64,000 nucleotides of DNA from Rothia sp. SD9660Na (GTDB lineage: Bacteria; Actinomycetota; Actinomycetes; Actinomycetales; Micrococcaceae), in NCBI RefSeq assembly GCF_030064065.1, contig NZ_CP125946.1, forward strand, positions 1,798,001 to 1,862,000, written 5' to 3'. The position numbers and the translations under genes were made by a program. Positions 17,213 to 25,895 of the stretch are shown piece by piece. Under the pieces are notes generated by a model. That model was not told where the DNA came from. It ran no database searches and was given only the letters and a program-made list of their open reading frames with translations. Position 1 is the first letter of the stretch. Every line of letters starts with the position of its first letter.

Positions 17213-18595
17213 CTACTTAGTCAGCTTAGCTGCCAGGTAGGCGGTGACCTGGTCGAGTGAGACGCGTTCCTGAGTCATGGTGTCGCGTTCGCGGATGGTA
17301 ACGGCCTGGTCTTCGAGGGTGTCGAAGTCGACGGTGATGCAGAAGGGGGTGCCGATTTCGTCCTGGCGGCGGTAGCGGCGGCCGATGGCGCCGGCATCGT
17401 CGTAGTCAATGTTCCAGTTGCGGCGGAGCTCGTCGGCCAGGTTCTTGGCGGTGGGGACGAGGTCTTCCTTCTTAGAGAGGGGCAGAACGGCTGCCTTGAC
17501 GGGGGCCAGGCGCGGGTCGAGCTTGAGCACGGTGCGCTTGTCAACGCCGCCCTTGGTGTTGGGGGCTTCATCTTCGACGTAGGAGTCGACGAGGAAGGCC
17601 ATCATGGAACGGGTCAGGCCGAAAGAGGGCTCGATGACGTAGGGCACGTAGCGTTCGCCGGTGCCCTGGTCGAAGTATTCGAGCTTGGCGTTGGAGTGTT
17701 CGTTGTGCACGCCGAGGTCGTAGTTGGTGCGGTTGGCGACGCCCATGAGTTCGCCCCACTCTGAGCCGGTAAAGCCGAAGCGGTATTCGAGGTCCATGGT
17801 GCCTGCGGAGTAGTGGGCGCGGTCGTCTTCGGGTACGTCGAATTTGCGCATGTTGTCGGGGTTGATGCCGAGGTCTACGAACCAGTTCCAGCAGTCTTCG
17901 ATCCACTGGTCGTAGTACTTGGGGGCGTCGTCGGGGTGCACGAAGTATTCGATTTCCATCTGTTCGAACTCGCGGGTTCGGAAGATGAAGTTGCCGGGGG
18001 TGATTTCGTTGCGGAAGGCCTTGCCGATTTGGCCGATGCCGAAGGGCGGACGCTTGCGGGCGGCGGTGACGACGTTGTTGAAGTTGACGAAGATGCCCTG
18101 GGCAGTTTCGGGGCGCATGTAGTGCAGGCCCTCTTCGTTGTCAACGGGGCCCAGGTAGGTCTTCATGAGGCCGGAGAAGTTTTGGGGTTCGGTCCACTGG
18201 CCCTTGGTGCCGCACTTGGGGCAGACGATGTCGCCCATGCCGTTTTCGGGGGCACGGCCCTTCTTGGCTTCGAAGGCTTCAATCAGGTGGTCCTGGCGGT
18301 GGCGGGAGTGGCAGGAGAGGCATTCAACGAGGGGGTCGGTGAAGGTTGCGACGTGGCCTGAGGCTTCCCAGACTGCCTTGGGCAGGATGATGGAGGAGTC
18401 GAGGCCGACCATGTCTTCGCGGCCGCGTACGAAGGTTTGCCACCACTGCTGGCGGATGTTTTCTTTGAGTTCGGCACCGAGCGGGCCGTAGTCCCATGCT
18501 GAGCGGGATCCTCCGTAGATTTCACCTGCCTGGAAGACGAATCCGCGGCGCTTGGCCAGTGAAATAACGTTGTCGAGTTTGGACTTCGGTGCCAT
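17213..18595 (-). CDS. glyS: Glycyl-tRNA synthetase, alpha2 (eukaryote/archaeal-like) type
   Basis: A 460-residue class II synthetase that charges tRNA-Gly. It begins with [20 protein letters not shown] and [20 protein letters not shown]. It carries a zinc site made of two Cys pairs (CLSCHSRH and CPKCGTKG, about residues 94-130), the [12 protein letters not shown] strand, motif 2 ([20 protein letters not shown]) and motif 3 ([13 protein letters not shown]), then an anticodon-binding domain ([10 protein letters not shown]...). It is the single-chain type usual in actinobacteria. The gene is alone, with element E1 after it. Confidence 0.96.
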   Translation of the reverse strand: MAPKSKLDNVISLAKRRGFVFQAGEIYGGSRSAWDYGPLGAELKENIRQQWWQTFVRGREDMVGLDSSIILPKAVWEASGHVATFTDPLVECLSCHSRHRQDHLIEAFEAKKGRAPENGMGDIVCPKCGTKGQWTEPQNFSGLMKTYLGPVDNEEGLHYMRPETAQGIFVNFNNVVTAARKRPPFGIGQIGKAFRNEITPGNFIFRTREFEQMEIEYFVHPDDAPKYYDQWIEDCWNWFVDLGINPDNMRKFDVPEDDRAHYSAGTMDLEYRFGFTGSEWGELMGVANRTNYDLGVHNEHSNAKLEYFDQGTGERYVPYVIEPSFGLTRSMMAFLVDSYVEDEAPNTKGGVDKRTVLKLDPRLAPVKAAVLPLSKKEDLVPTAKNLADELRRNWNIDYDDAGAIGRRYRRQDEIGTPFCITVDFDTLEDQAVTIRERDTMTQERVSLDQVTAYLAAKLTK

Positions 18596-18736
18596 AGTTT
18601 TTGGTTTCTCCTATGAGCCTGCGCCACCGGTTGCGGCGTGCTTGGATGTAAAAAAGAAAGTGGGCCGGGTGGCGCACACGTCTTTAAGCCTACCGCACCT
18701 GGGTGCCTGGGTGCGGGCGCGGGTAGAGTGGTGGGT

Positions 18737-18955
18737 ATGAGTATTGAGTCTGTTTTTATTCGTGATGAGATGATTCGCCTGGGCCAGTTTTTGAAGCTGG
18801 CTAATCTAGTGGAGAACGGGGTGCATGCCCGTGAGGTGATTCAGGACGGCCTGGTGAAGGTGAACGGTGATATTTGTGAGCAGCGCGGGCGTCAGCTACA
18901 CGCTGGCGACACTGTGGAGCTGAACGGTCTGACGGTGCAGGTGGAGACCGAGTAA
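18737..18955 (+). CDS. S4-domain RNA-binding protein (YaaA/RlbA-like)
   Basis: A 72-residue protein that is one S4 fold: IRLGQFLKLANLVENGVHAR, EVIQDGLVKVNGDICEQRGR and the final strand DTVELNGLTVQV. It binds RNA, most likely ribosomal, in the cytoplasm. The ATG at 18737 is supported by TAGAGT (18724-18729) exactly 7 bases upstream, a leaderless promoter; the longer upstream frame lacks any signal. It is divergent from glyS and convergent with the hydrolase. Confidence 0.85.
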   Translation: MSIESVFIRDEMIRLGQFLKLANLVENGVHAREVIQDGLVKVNGDICEQRGRQLHAGDTVELNGLTVQVETE

Positions 18956-18978
18956 GCTAACTGCTCTTACTGCCTGGG

Positions 18979-19665
18979 TTAAGCAGACAGTACCTTCTCT
19001 TTGAGAAAGTCCGTGACGTGGGTGAGTTCTGCGGCGGCGACTCCGTGCCCGATGTTGGGGTAGGTCTGGGCGGTGAGAGCGGTGTGCCCGGCTACCCATT
19101 CGCGGGTAAAAGAGATTTTGTCGGCGGTGATGACGGGGTCAGCTTCGTCGCTCCCCCAGAAGAGGGGCAGGGGCTCGTCAGCTAGCTGGGCGTCCTTGAA
19201 GTAGTGTTCCCCACCGGCCACGGCGTAGCCGGAGAGCCCTACCACAGCCTTGATGAGATCGGGGCGGGTACGGGCTACCGAGGTGGCAAGGGCCATGCCC
19301 TGGGAGAAGCCCAGCAGGGTCACGCTGTTGTAGTCGGCGGCGATGGGTTCGAGCCAGCCCAGCAGGTAGTCCACGGCTAGTTCGATTGCGGTGAAGCCTA
19401 CGGTTTCAAGCTGCTGGTTGAGGGGCCACCACTGGTAACCCATGGCGGGGCCTTCAACGTAGGCGGAGTCGGCATCGGCCGGTAGCTGGTAGCCAACGGG
19501 CTGGGGCGCGCGGACGGACGCGTAGGTCACCTTCTCGCTGGGCAGGTAGGGAGTGAGCCCCAGCAGGTCACGCTCGTGGGAGCCATAGCCGTGTAGGAGG
19601 ACGACCAGGTGGGTGCCCCGGCGAAAAGGTTCTGCCTTGGAATATTCAACAAGGTACTGGTTCAT
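18979..19665 (-). CDS. Alpha/beta hydrolase (phospholipase/carboxylesterase type)
   Basis: A 228-residue serine hydrolase. It has LVVLLHGYGSHERDLLGL (oxyanion region), VRAPQPVGYQ, the nucleophile elbow LLGFSQGMALA (Ser about residue 121), an acid in WGSDEADPVI and a histidine in NIGHGVAAAE. The fold matches YpfH/acyl-protein thioesterase-like carboxylesterases. The ATG at 19665 is 31 bp beyond the metX stop, so it is likely the third gene of the metY-metX transcript. A link to methionine synthesis is not evident. Confidence 0.85.
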   Translation of the reverse strand: MNQYLVEYSKAEPFRRGTHLVVLLHGYGSHERDLLGLTPYLPSEKVTYASVRAPQPVGYQLPADADSAYVEGPAMGYQWWPLNQQLETVGFTAIELAVDYLLGWLEPIAADYNSVTLLGFSQGMALATSVARTRPDLIKAVVGLSGYAVAGGEHYFKDAQLADEPLPLFWGSDEADPVITADKISFTREWVAGHTALTAQTYPNIGHGVAAAELTHVTDFLKEKVLSA

Positions 19666-19696
19666 AACCCCCAACTTACCACCGGCTGAGCCGACT

Positions 19697-20923
19697 TTAG
19701 ACCACTGACCATAGGTGTTTGCGCCCCCGCGGTTGTGCTTCGTCGGCGGCGTCCCGGGTTTCGATGCTGGTGGCAAGTATGCGTTCGAGCTGGTGGTGTT
19801 CGATGAGGAAGCCGTCGTGGCCGCAAGGTGAATGAATCACGGCAGGTTCTACGGGGTTGGGTAGGGCTGCTGCGAGGATCTGGGAGTCGGAGGGGAAGAA
19901 GAGTCGGTCGGAGTCCACGTAGGCGATGGTCCAATTGCAGACGGTGCGGGCCAGTGCCTTTTCAAGACCGCCGCGGCCCCGCCCGAGGTCGTGGGAGAGC
20001 AGGGCTTCGTTGATAGCCAGGTAGGAGTTAGCGTCGAAGCGGTTGGTAAGTTTGGTGCCGTGGTGGTCCAGGTAGTTTTCAACCTGGTAGCGGCCGCGTT
20101 CAGCGCTGATAGGGTGCAGGACCTTGTGGCCGTCCTGGGCGTCACGGCCGAAGCGGAAGTGAAGTTCGGCAGCTGAGCGGTAGGTGGTGTGGGCGATGCG
20201 GCGGGCCAGAGCCAGGCCGGTGACGGGGCCGCGGCCGGGGTAGTAGTCGCCGCCTGCGAAGGCTGGATCCTGCCGGATGGCCAGGTTTTGCATGTGGCCC
20301 CAGGCGATCTGTTCGGCGGTAGCTGCGGGGCCGGAGGCGATGACGGCGCAGGAGCGGACGAGGTCGGGGTAGGTGACGGCCCATTCTGCGGCGCGGGCGC
20401 CTCCCAGGGAGCCACCGATAACGTGGTGGAGGGAGGTGACGCCCAGCTGGTCGAGTAGGCGCTTTTCGGCGTGGACGCCGTCGCGGATGGTAACCAGGGG
20501 GAAGCAGGATCCCCAGGGCCTACGGTCGGGGTCGATGCTGGCGGGGGCTGGTGAGGCGGGGCCGGTGGAGCCGTAGCAGCCACCGAGTATATTGGGTGAG
20601 ATGACGAAGTATTTGTCGGTGTCGATGACGCGGCCGGGGCCAACTGCGGTGGGCCACCAGCCGGCGGCTTCAGCGGCTTCGCGGTCCTGCTCACTGGCGT
20701 CCGCCCCTACTCGCCCTGCCGAGACGTGGGTGTCGCCGGTCAGGGCGTGCAGGATCAGGATGGCGTTGTCGCCCGCCTCGTTGAGGGTGCCCCAGGTTTC
20801 GTACCCGATGGTGATGTCGGGTAGTACTACCCCTGATTCGAGGGTCAGGTCACCGATAGAGGCGTGGGTGAGGACGCCGTCGGTGCGATGGGGGGCACTG
20901 TCAGCGGGACGTGCTGTCGTCAT
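19697..20923 (-). CDS. metX: Homoserine O-acetyltransferase
   Basis: A 408-residue alpha/beta-hydrolase-fold transferase that makes O-acetylhomoserine from homoserine and acetyl-CoA, the first committed step to methionine. Seen: ILILHALTGDTHVSA, the PNILGGCYGSTGP segment with the oxyanion and specificity positions, the nucleophile elbow VIGGSLGGARAAEW, the acid in YVDSDRLFFPSDS and the histidine in SPCGHDGFLIEHHQ. It starts 14 bp after the metY stop with AAGGAAAGG upstream. It is controlled with metY by the SAM-IV riboswitch. Succinyl specificity cannot be wholly excluded from sequence alone. Confidence 0.94.
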   Translation of the reverse strand: MTTARPADSAPHRTDGVLTHASIGDLTLESGVVLPDITIGYETWGTLNEAGDNAILILHALTGDTHVSAGRVGADASEQDREAAEAAGWWPTAVGPGRVIDTDKYFVISPNILGGCYGSTGPASPAPASIDPDRRPWGSCFPLVTIRDGVHAEKRLLDQLGVTSLHHVIGGSLGGARAAEWAVTYPDLVRSCAVIASGPAATAEQIAWGHMQNLAIRQDPAFAGGDYYPGRGPVTGLALARRIAHTTYRSAAELHFRFGRDAQDGHKVLHPISAERGRYQVENYLDHHGTKLTNRFDANSYLAINEALLSHDLGRGRGGLEKALARTVCNWTIAYVDSDRLFFPSDSQILAAALPNPVEPAVIHSPCGHDGFLIEHHQLERILATSIETRDAADEAQPRGRKHLWSVV

Positions 20924-20937
20924 TGAGCTACCTTTCC

Positions 20938-22284
20938 TTAGCGGATAGCGGCAAAGCCGAGGTCGAGGTCGGCGAGAATGTCATCGATGTGCTCGATCCC
21001 TACCGAGAGGCGGATGAAGGCTGGGCTGATACCGATGGCTTCAAGCTCTTCGGTGGTGGACTGGCTGTGGGTGGTGGAGGCCGGGTGGACAGCAAGTGAA
21101 CGCACATCGCCAATATTGACCAGCAGGGAGTGCAAGGAGAGGGAGTCCACGAACTTCTGGGCGGTTGCGGCGTCGGCGTCCTTGAGGGTGAAGCCGAGGA
21201 CGGCGCCAGCCCCCTTGGGCAGGTACTTTTGGGCCAGGTCGTAGTAGGGGGAATCAGGCAGGCCGGAGTAGGTGACAGATTCGACCTGGGGATGGTCCTT
21301 GAGGAACTGGGCAACCTTGAGGGCATTCTCTACGTGGCGCTCGACGCGCAGGGAGAGGGTCTCAAGACCGATGGCAATATTGAAGGCGTTGGTCGGTGAG
21401 ATGGATGAGCCGAGGTCGCGCAGCAGAGAGACCCGGGCTTTAAGGATGTAGGAGAGGTTGACCCCAAAAGCCCCATCTGCACCGAGATCGCGGGCATAGA
21501 CCAGGCCGTGGTAGCTTTCGTCGGGCTGGTTGAAGAGGGGGTACTTCTCGGGGTAGGCGCCATAGTCGAAGTTACCGGAGTCGACGATAACGCCGCCGAC
21601 CGAGGTGCCGTGGCCGCCCAGGTACTTGGTGGCTGAGTGGATGACCACGTCAGCGCCATACTTGATGGGGTTGAGCAGGTAGGGGGTGGCAATGGTGTTA
21701 TCGACGATGAGCGGCACCCCAACCTCGTGGGCCACGGTCGAAACAGCCTCAATATCAAGCACATCGCCGCGAGGGTTGGGCAGGGTTTCTGCGTAGAAGG
21801 CCTTGGTGTTCTCGCGGGCTGCTGCTCGCCAGGACTCGGGGTCGGCAGGGTCGTCAACGAAGGTGGTTTCGATGCCGAGGTTCTTGAGGGTGTACTTGAG
21901 CAGGTTGAAGCTGCCGCCGTAGAGGGAAGGGGAGGCAACGATGTGGTCCCCGGCCCCGGCGATGTTCAGGATTGCGAAGGTTGAGGCTGCCTGGCCGCTG
22001 GCGAGCAACAGGGCCCCGACGCCACCTTCGAGGGCAGCGATACGGTTTTCAACGGCTTCCTGGGTGGGGTTGTTGATACGGGAGTAGATGGGGCCCAGCT
22101 CTGAGAGGGCGAAGCGGCCTGCTGCCTGGGCGGAGTCCTTGAAGACAAAGGACGTGGTCTGGTAGATGGGCAGGGCGCGAGCGCCGGTTGCCGGGTCAGG
22201 TTCCTGGCCAGCGTGAATCTGCTGGGTTTCGAACTTCCAGCCGGTGGGGTTGGAGGGGGTGGGAACGGTGTTCTCGGTGGTCAT
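20938..22284 (-). CDS. metY: O-acetylhomoserine sulfhydrylase (PLP-dependent)
   Basis: A 448-residue gamma-family PLP enzyme (Cys/Met metabolism) that uses sulfide, or methanethiol, with O-acetylhomoserine to give homocysteine or methionine. Seen: TQQIHAGQEPDPATGARALP, the SGQAASTFAILNIAGAGDH loop, and the Schiff-base lysine in HSATKYLGGHGTSVGG. The long insertion around the last is typical of MetY as opposed to MetB. CTAGGAG lies before the ATG. First gene of the operon, with a 120-base leader after the riboswitch. Sulfide supply could in part come from the thiosulfate uptake genes at 9.6-10.9 kb (inference). Confidence 0.94.
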   Translation of the reverse strand: MTTENTVPTPSNPTGWKFETQQIHAGQEPDPATGARALPIYQTTSFVFKDSAQAAGRFALSELGPIYSRINNPTQEAVENRIAALEGGVGALLLASGQAASTFAILNIAGAGDHIVASPSLYGGSFNLLKYTLKNLGIETTFVDDPADPESWRAAARENTKAFYAETLPNPRGDVLDIEAVSTVAHEVGVPLIVDNTIATPYLLNPIKYGADVVIHSATKYLGGHGTSVGGVIVDSGNFDYGAYPEKYPLFNQPDESYHGLVYARDLGADGAFGVNLSYILKARVSLLRDLGSSISPTNAFNIAIGLETLSLRVERHVENALKVAQFLKDHPQVESVTYSGLPDSPYYDLAQKYLPKGAGAVLGFTLKDADAATAQKFVDSLSLHSLLVNIGDVRSLAVHPASTTHSQSTTEELEAIGISPAFIRLSVGIEHIDDILADLDLGFAAIR

Positions 22285-22404
22285 GCGGTTACTCCTAGGG
22301 AGATCGTTGTTTCAGTGTTCAGTTGAAACGGGCCGCATGCCGTATCTTCCGCCCGGGTCAGGAGGAAAAGAATCTGATGCCCTCGCAGAAGATAGAGGCA
22401 CATC

Positions 22405-22523
22405 GGTCCCGCGCTTGCGTACCTGGTTCTCGGTGGGTACGCCCGGTCTTCACCCAGGGCACCCCACCGCGAGTGGAGGGTTGCCGACCAGCGAGCTGGG
22501 GCTTAGCGCTGGTTCTCTTGACC
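22405..22523 (-). promoter_or_regulatory. SAM-IV riboswitch
   Basis: On the minus strand 119 bases run from GGTCAAGAG (5', 22523) to GCGCGGGACC (3', 22405). The core GCTGGTCGGCAACCCTCC, then GCGGTGGGGTGCCCTGGGTG and AAGACC, and the 3' pseudoknot-forming GCAAGCGCGGG match the actinobacterial SAM-IV pattern, including its overall length. The first GGTC pairs with the GACC after GGGTGAA, closing the multi-helix core. The following leader (22285-22404) has a GATGTGCCTC/GAGGGCATC hairpin and the metY ribosome site. By family knowledge, SAM binding should lower metY-metX expression. A similar core is shared with SAM-I, but the 3' pseudoknot favours SAM-IV. Confidence 0.92.
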
Positions 22524-22530
22524 TGTTTCT

Positions 22531-22560
22531 AGTCTGGCTGGCTCACCCGGGGAGCGTCAA
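22531..22560 (-). promoter_or_regulatory. Promoter of the metY-metX transcript
   Basis: On the minus strand, -35 TTGACG (22555-22560), 18-bp spacer and -10 CAGACT (22531-22536), 7 bases before the first base of the riboswitch. Confidence 0.6.
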
Positions 22561-22664
22561 GAAAGGGCTCTAAAGTTTCAGCATGTGTCCTTGTATTGCG
22601 TACGTTACGTTCTGTGAGCGTCATTTAGAATGGTGGGAAGCGAGTTTTTACGAAAGGGCTGATG

Positions 22665-24845
22665 ATGTCTCTGACTCCTCCTCTTGCCAAGCGCGTGCCC
22701 CTTGCGCGCACCCATCACGGTGATACTTTTGTTGATCACTACGAGTGGTTGCGCGATAAGGAAAGCGCCGAGGTTCTAGAGCATCTACGCGCTGAGAACG
22801 CCTTTACCGAGGCGGTCACAGAAGATCAACAGCCCCTTCGGGACGCTATTTTTGAAGAGATTAAGGGCCGTACCCAGCTCACCGATATGTCTGTGCCCTC
22901 GCGCCGCGGGGCCTGGTGGTACTTTAATCGCACGGTTGCCGGTGAGCAGTACCCGGTCATGTGCCGCGTCCCTGCCCTGACCGAGGGTAGCGTTGAAGAG
23001 CGCTACCAGCCGCCGGTCGTCCGTCCCGGTGAACCGCTCGACGGTGAGCAGGTGGTGCTGGACTGCAACGAATTTGCCCGCGATATGGCCTTTTTCTCCC
23101 TGGGATCCTTCCAGGTCACCCGCGACGGTTCCTTGCTGACCTTCGGTGTGGACGATTCAGGCGATGAGCGCTACACCCAGTACTTCAAGAACCTCGATAC
23201 CGGAGAGATTCTGGAAGAGAAAATTGAGGACGTCTTTGCAGGGGCCTTCTTTGCCTCTGGAGCCAAGCACCTGATTTATTCGGTGGCCGATGAGTCCTGG
23301 CGCCCCTACGAAGTGCGTGCCCACGCCATTGGCACCAGCGCCTCTGAAGATTTTGCCCTCTACCGCGAGGACGATAACGGCCTCTGGTTGGGTGCTGGCA
23401 TGTCGTCCTCCCGTACCCACGTAGTCATTACCTCATCCAACTCTGAGTACTCAGAGACCCGCATTATCAATATCCACGAGCTGGGCCAGCTAGAGCCCAC
23501 CCTCATTATGAAGCGGAACGCCGGTATCGAGTACTCCACCGATATCATCGACGTGGAGGGCACCGGCTATCTGGTCATCGGCCATAACCACGAGGCCCCC
23601 AACGGTGAAATCGTACTGGCTCCCCTGCGGGAAGAGTACGTGCCCTTTGCCGATTTCAAGGCCAGCTGGATTCCCCTGGTGCCCCACCGCGAGGACGTCC
23701 GCCTTGAGTCCGTGAAGTTCTCCCGCAACCATCTGGTGCTCATGGCCCGTGAGAACACCACCGTTAAGGTATTCGTTGCCCCGCGTACCGCTCTTGCGGA
23801 GCAGGTTGCCGCAGCCCACCCCCAGGGCATTGACCTCTATGAGCCCGGCGGCTTTACCGAAGAGCTCTACACCTCGGCTTTCTCGGGTGTGAATATCATG
23901 TCCCCGGTCATCCGCCTGAACTACACCTCCTACCTCACCCCCAGCAGCGTCTACGAATACTTCCCCGATACCGACGATCTGGTGCTGCGCCGCCGCACCC
24001 CCGTGATCGGTTACGAGCCCGAGAACTACACCGCCTACCGTATGTGGGCACCGGCTGCCGACGGAGCCATGATTCCGCTCTCTGTCATGCACCGCGCCGA
24101 CCTCGATAAGACCCAGAAAAACCCCCTGATTCAGTACGGCTACGGGTCCTATGAATCCTCCATGGACCCCTATTTCTCCACCGCCCGCCTGAGCGTGCTG
24201 GACCGCGGCGTCATCTTCGTCGTTGCCCACATCCGCGGTGGCGGCGAAATGGGCCGTGCCTGGTACACCGAGGGCAAGAAGCTGGCTAAGAAAAACACCT
24301 TCACCGACTTCATCGACGCCACCGACTTCCTCGCCTCCCAGGCCTGGGTGGACGCTGCTCGTATCGGCATTATGGGTGGATCAGCCGGCGGCCTGCTCAT
24401 GGGTGCCGTCGTCAACATGGCCCCCGAAAAGTACGCAGCCTGCCTGGCCCAGGTACCCTTCGTGGATGCCCTGACCACCATTCTTGACCCTAACCTGCCG
24501 CTCTCGGCCCTGGAATGGGAAGAATGGGGCAACCCCATCACCGACAAGGAGGTCTACGACTACATGAAGTCCTATACCCCCTACGAGAACATCCGCCCCG
24601 TGAAATACCCTGCCATCGCAGCGGTTACTTCCCTCAACGACACCCGCGTCTTCTACGTCGAACCGGCTAAGTGGGTAGCAGCCCTGCGCGAAACCATCGA
24701 CCCGGCCTCCCCCACTCCCCTGCTCAAAATTGAGATGGACGGCGGCCACGGCGGCGGCTCAGGCCGCTACACCGCCTGGCGCGAAATCGCCTGGGACTAC
24801 TCCTTCCTGCTCACCCACCTGGGTGCCACTAGCGTCACGGAGTAA
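22665..24845 (+). CDS. ptrB: Oligopeptidase B-type prolyl oligopeptidase (S9 family)
   Basis: A 726-residue serine peptidase that cuts short peptides after basic residues (protease II type). The N-terminal seven-bladed propeller starts after HHGDTFVDHYEWLRDKESAE and covers about residues 70-400. The catalytic domain has GYGSYESSMDPYFST, the nucleophile in MGGSAGGLLMGA (Ser about residue 572), the acid in TSLNDTRVFY and the histidine in DGGHGGGSGR (about residue 695). GAAAGG is 7 bases before the ATG at 22665, so that codon is preferred to the ATG directly before it. A -10 TAGAAT lies at 22626-22631. Two small unknown paralogs follow within 8 and 1 bases and are clearly in the same operon. Confidence 0.93.
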   Translation: MSLTPPLAKRVPLARTHHGDTFVDHYEWLRDKESAEVLEHLRAENAFTEAVTEDQQPLRDAIFEEIKGRTQLTDMSVPSRRGAWWYFNRTVAGEQYPVMCRVPALTEGSVEERYQPPVVRPGEPLDGEQVVLDCNEFARDMAFFSLGSFQVTRDGSLLTFGVDDSGDERYTQYFKNLDTGEILEEKIEDVFAGAFFASGAKHLIYSVADESWRPYEVRAHAIGTSASEDFALYREDDNGLWLGAGMSSSRTHVVITSSNSEYSETRIINIHELGQLEPTLIMKRNAGIEYSTDIIDVEGTGYLVIGHNHEAPNGEIVLAPLREEYVPFADFKASWIPLVPHREDVRLESVKFSRNHLVLMARENTTVKVFVAPRTALAEQVAAAHPQGIDLYEPGGFTEELYTSAFSGVNIMSPVIRLNYTSYLTPSSVYEYFPDTDDLVLRRRTPVIGYEPENYTAYRMWAPAADGAMIPLSVMHRADLDKTQKNPLIQYGYGSYESSMDPYFSTARLSVLDRGVIFVVAHIRGGGEMGRAWYTEGKKLAKKNTFTDFIDATDFLASQAWVDAARIGIMGGSAGGLLMGAVVNMAPEKYAACLAQVPFVDALTTILDPNLPLSALEWEEWGNPITDKEVYDYMKSYTPYENIRPVKYPAIAAVTSLNDTRVFYVEPAKWVAALRETIDPASPTPLLKIEMDGGHGGGSGRYTAWREIAWDYSFLLTHLGATSVTE

Positions 24846-24853
24846 ACCCGCCG

Positions 24854-25894
24854 ATGCCAACGTCCACTGATCTAGTAGATCTCACCCCGCGCGTCCCCCA
24901 CGAAATCCTACTCTCCCTGCTGAATAAGCCGCCCTACCGGGAAAAGTGGATGCGGCACGTGCAAAGACGCCGGGGTAACTCCATCAACCAACGAGCCGTA
25001 GCCACCTTCATCGCCTACGAGCTTTCTGACTACCTGAACCAGGACATCGACCCAGCAACCATCAAAGACAGGGTCTCGCGCGCCCTGAACGGCGAAGCAA
25101 TTTCGGACGCCACCGCCCACATGTTCATCACAGCCTTCGAGTTCACCGCAGCCGAAGCCAGAGAACTGCAGCGGGCCCTCTCAGCCCACAGCCTCAGCCG
25201 AAAGCTTGCCCAGCGGGCAGAGACCCTCACCAGCGCCGAAAGCACCATCGACACCCGCAACTACACCTCCCTCTCCACTCTGATGGACGGCCACGTCGAC
25301 CGTTTCGGGTTCATGCGCCACATCATCGTCACCGAGATTATCTGCTCTGAGGTAGATGAGCTCACCCTCATCTCCCCCCGCTTCGAGTCCACGGATTCTA
25401 CCGTCACCCTGCTTGAGGGCGGCGAGCTGGTCTCCATGAACGAGCACGAACGTGCCCACATCCACCACCCGGACAACACCATGTGGCAGCTAGCTATTAG
25501 GACGCCCTACCCTATTCGCTACGGCCAGGTACACCAGATCCGCTACCGGATCGACCTCAATATTGAACCCATGCTCCGTAAACGAGAGAAGTTCAACTAC
25601 GCTTCTCTAGGGCCTTTTACGCCAGCCCGCTTCAACACCAGCATGGCCCTTACCTTCGATGCCCCGCCCACCAATATGCACCAGAAAATCTGGTCCCAAG
25701 CCATGCGCGATGAAAACCTGCTCGAAGTGATAGAGCTTCCCGCTCAGCTGCGCTACTCTATGAGCTTCCCCATCGCCGAAGACACTGTCTTCGCCTACTT
25801 TTGGGAATCAGACCATGATGGAGCTGTCCGCCACTACCACGGGGATGGCCCCGCCTGGCTCTCCCGCCTCACCCCCGCCGACCCCAACTCATAG
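24854..25894 (+). CDS. Unknown protein, first of two tandem paralogs
   Basis: A 346-residue protein without signal peptide or membrane helix. The N-terminal helical part (about 1-115) contains YREKWMRHVQRRRGNSINQR, AVATFIAYELSDYL and the shared motif IDPATIKDRVSRALNGEAIS (about 58-77), which reads like a DNA-binding or protein-binding helical bundle. The C-terminal part is beta-rich (TLISPRFESTDSTVTLLEGG..., IRYGQVHQIRYRIDLNIEPM). No family recognised. It begins 8 bp after the oligopeptidase stop, and the next paralog begins 1 base after its own stop, so all three are cotranscribed. The motif is repeated in the downstream gene. Confidence 0.75.
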   Translation: MPTSTDLVDLTPRVPHEILLSLLNKPPYREKWMRHVQRRRGNSINQRAVATFIAYELSDYLNQDIDPATIKDRVSRALNGEAISDATAHMFITAFEFTAAEARELQRALSAHSLSRKLAQRAETLTSAESTIDTRNYTSLSTLMDGHVDRFGFMRHIIVTEIICSEVDELTLISPRFESTDSTVTLLEGGELVSMNEHERAHIHHPDNTMWQLAIRTPYPIRYGQVHQIRYRIDLNIEPMLRKREKFNYASLGPFTPARFNTSMALTFDAPPTNMHQKIWSQAMRDENLLEVIELPAQLRYSMSFPIAEDTVFAYFWESDHDGAVRHYHGDGPAWLSRLTPADPNS

Positions 25895-25895
25895 C

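Noticed and set aside
17813..18361. Open frame of 182 codons opposite glyS
   Set aside because: Antisense shadow of a conserved gene; low-complexity Val/Gly/Ala composition and no ribosome site.
23490..24230. Open frame of 246 codons opposite ptrB
   Set aside because: Lies wholly inside the conserved peptidase gene on the other strand, is Gly/Val/His-rich and has no promoter or family match.
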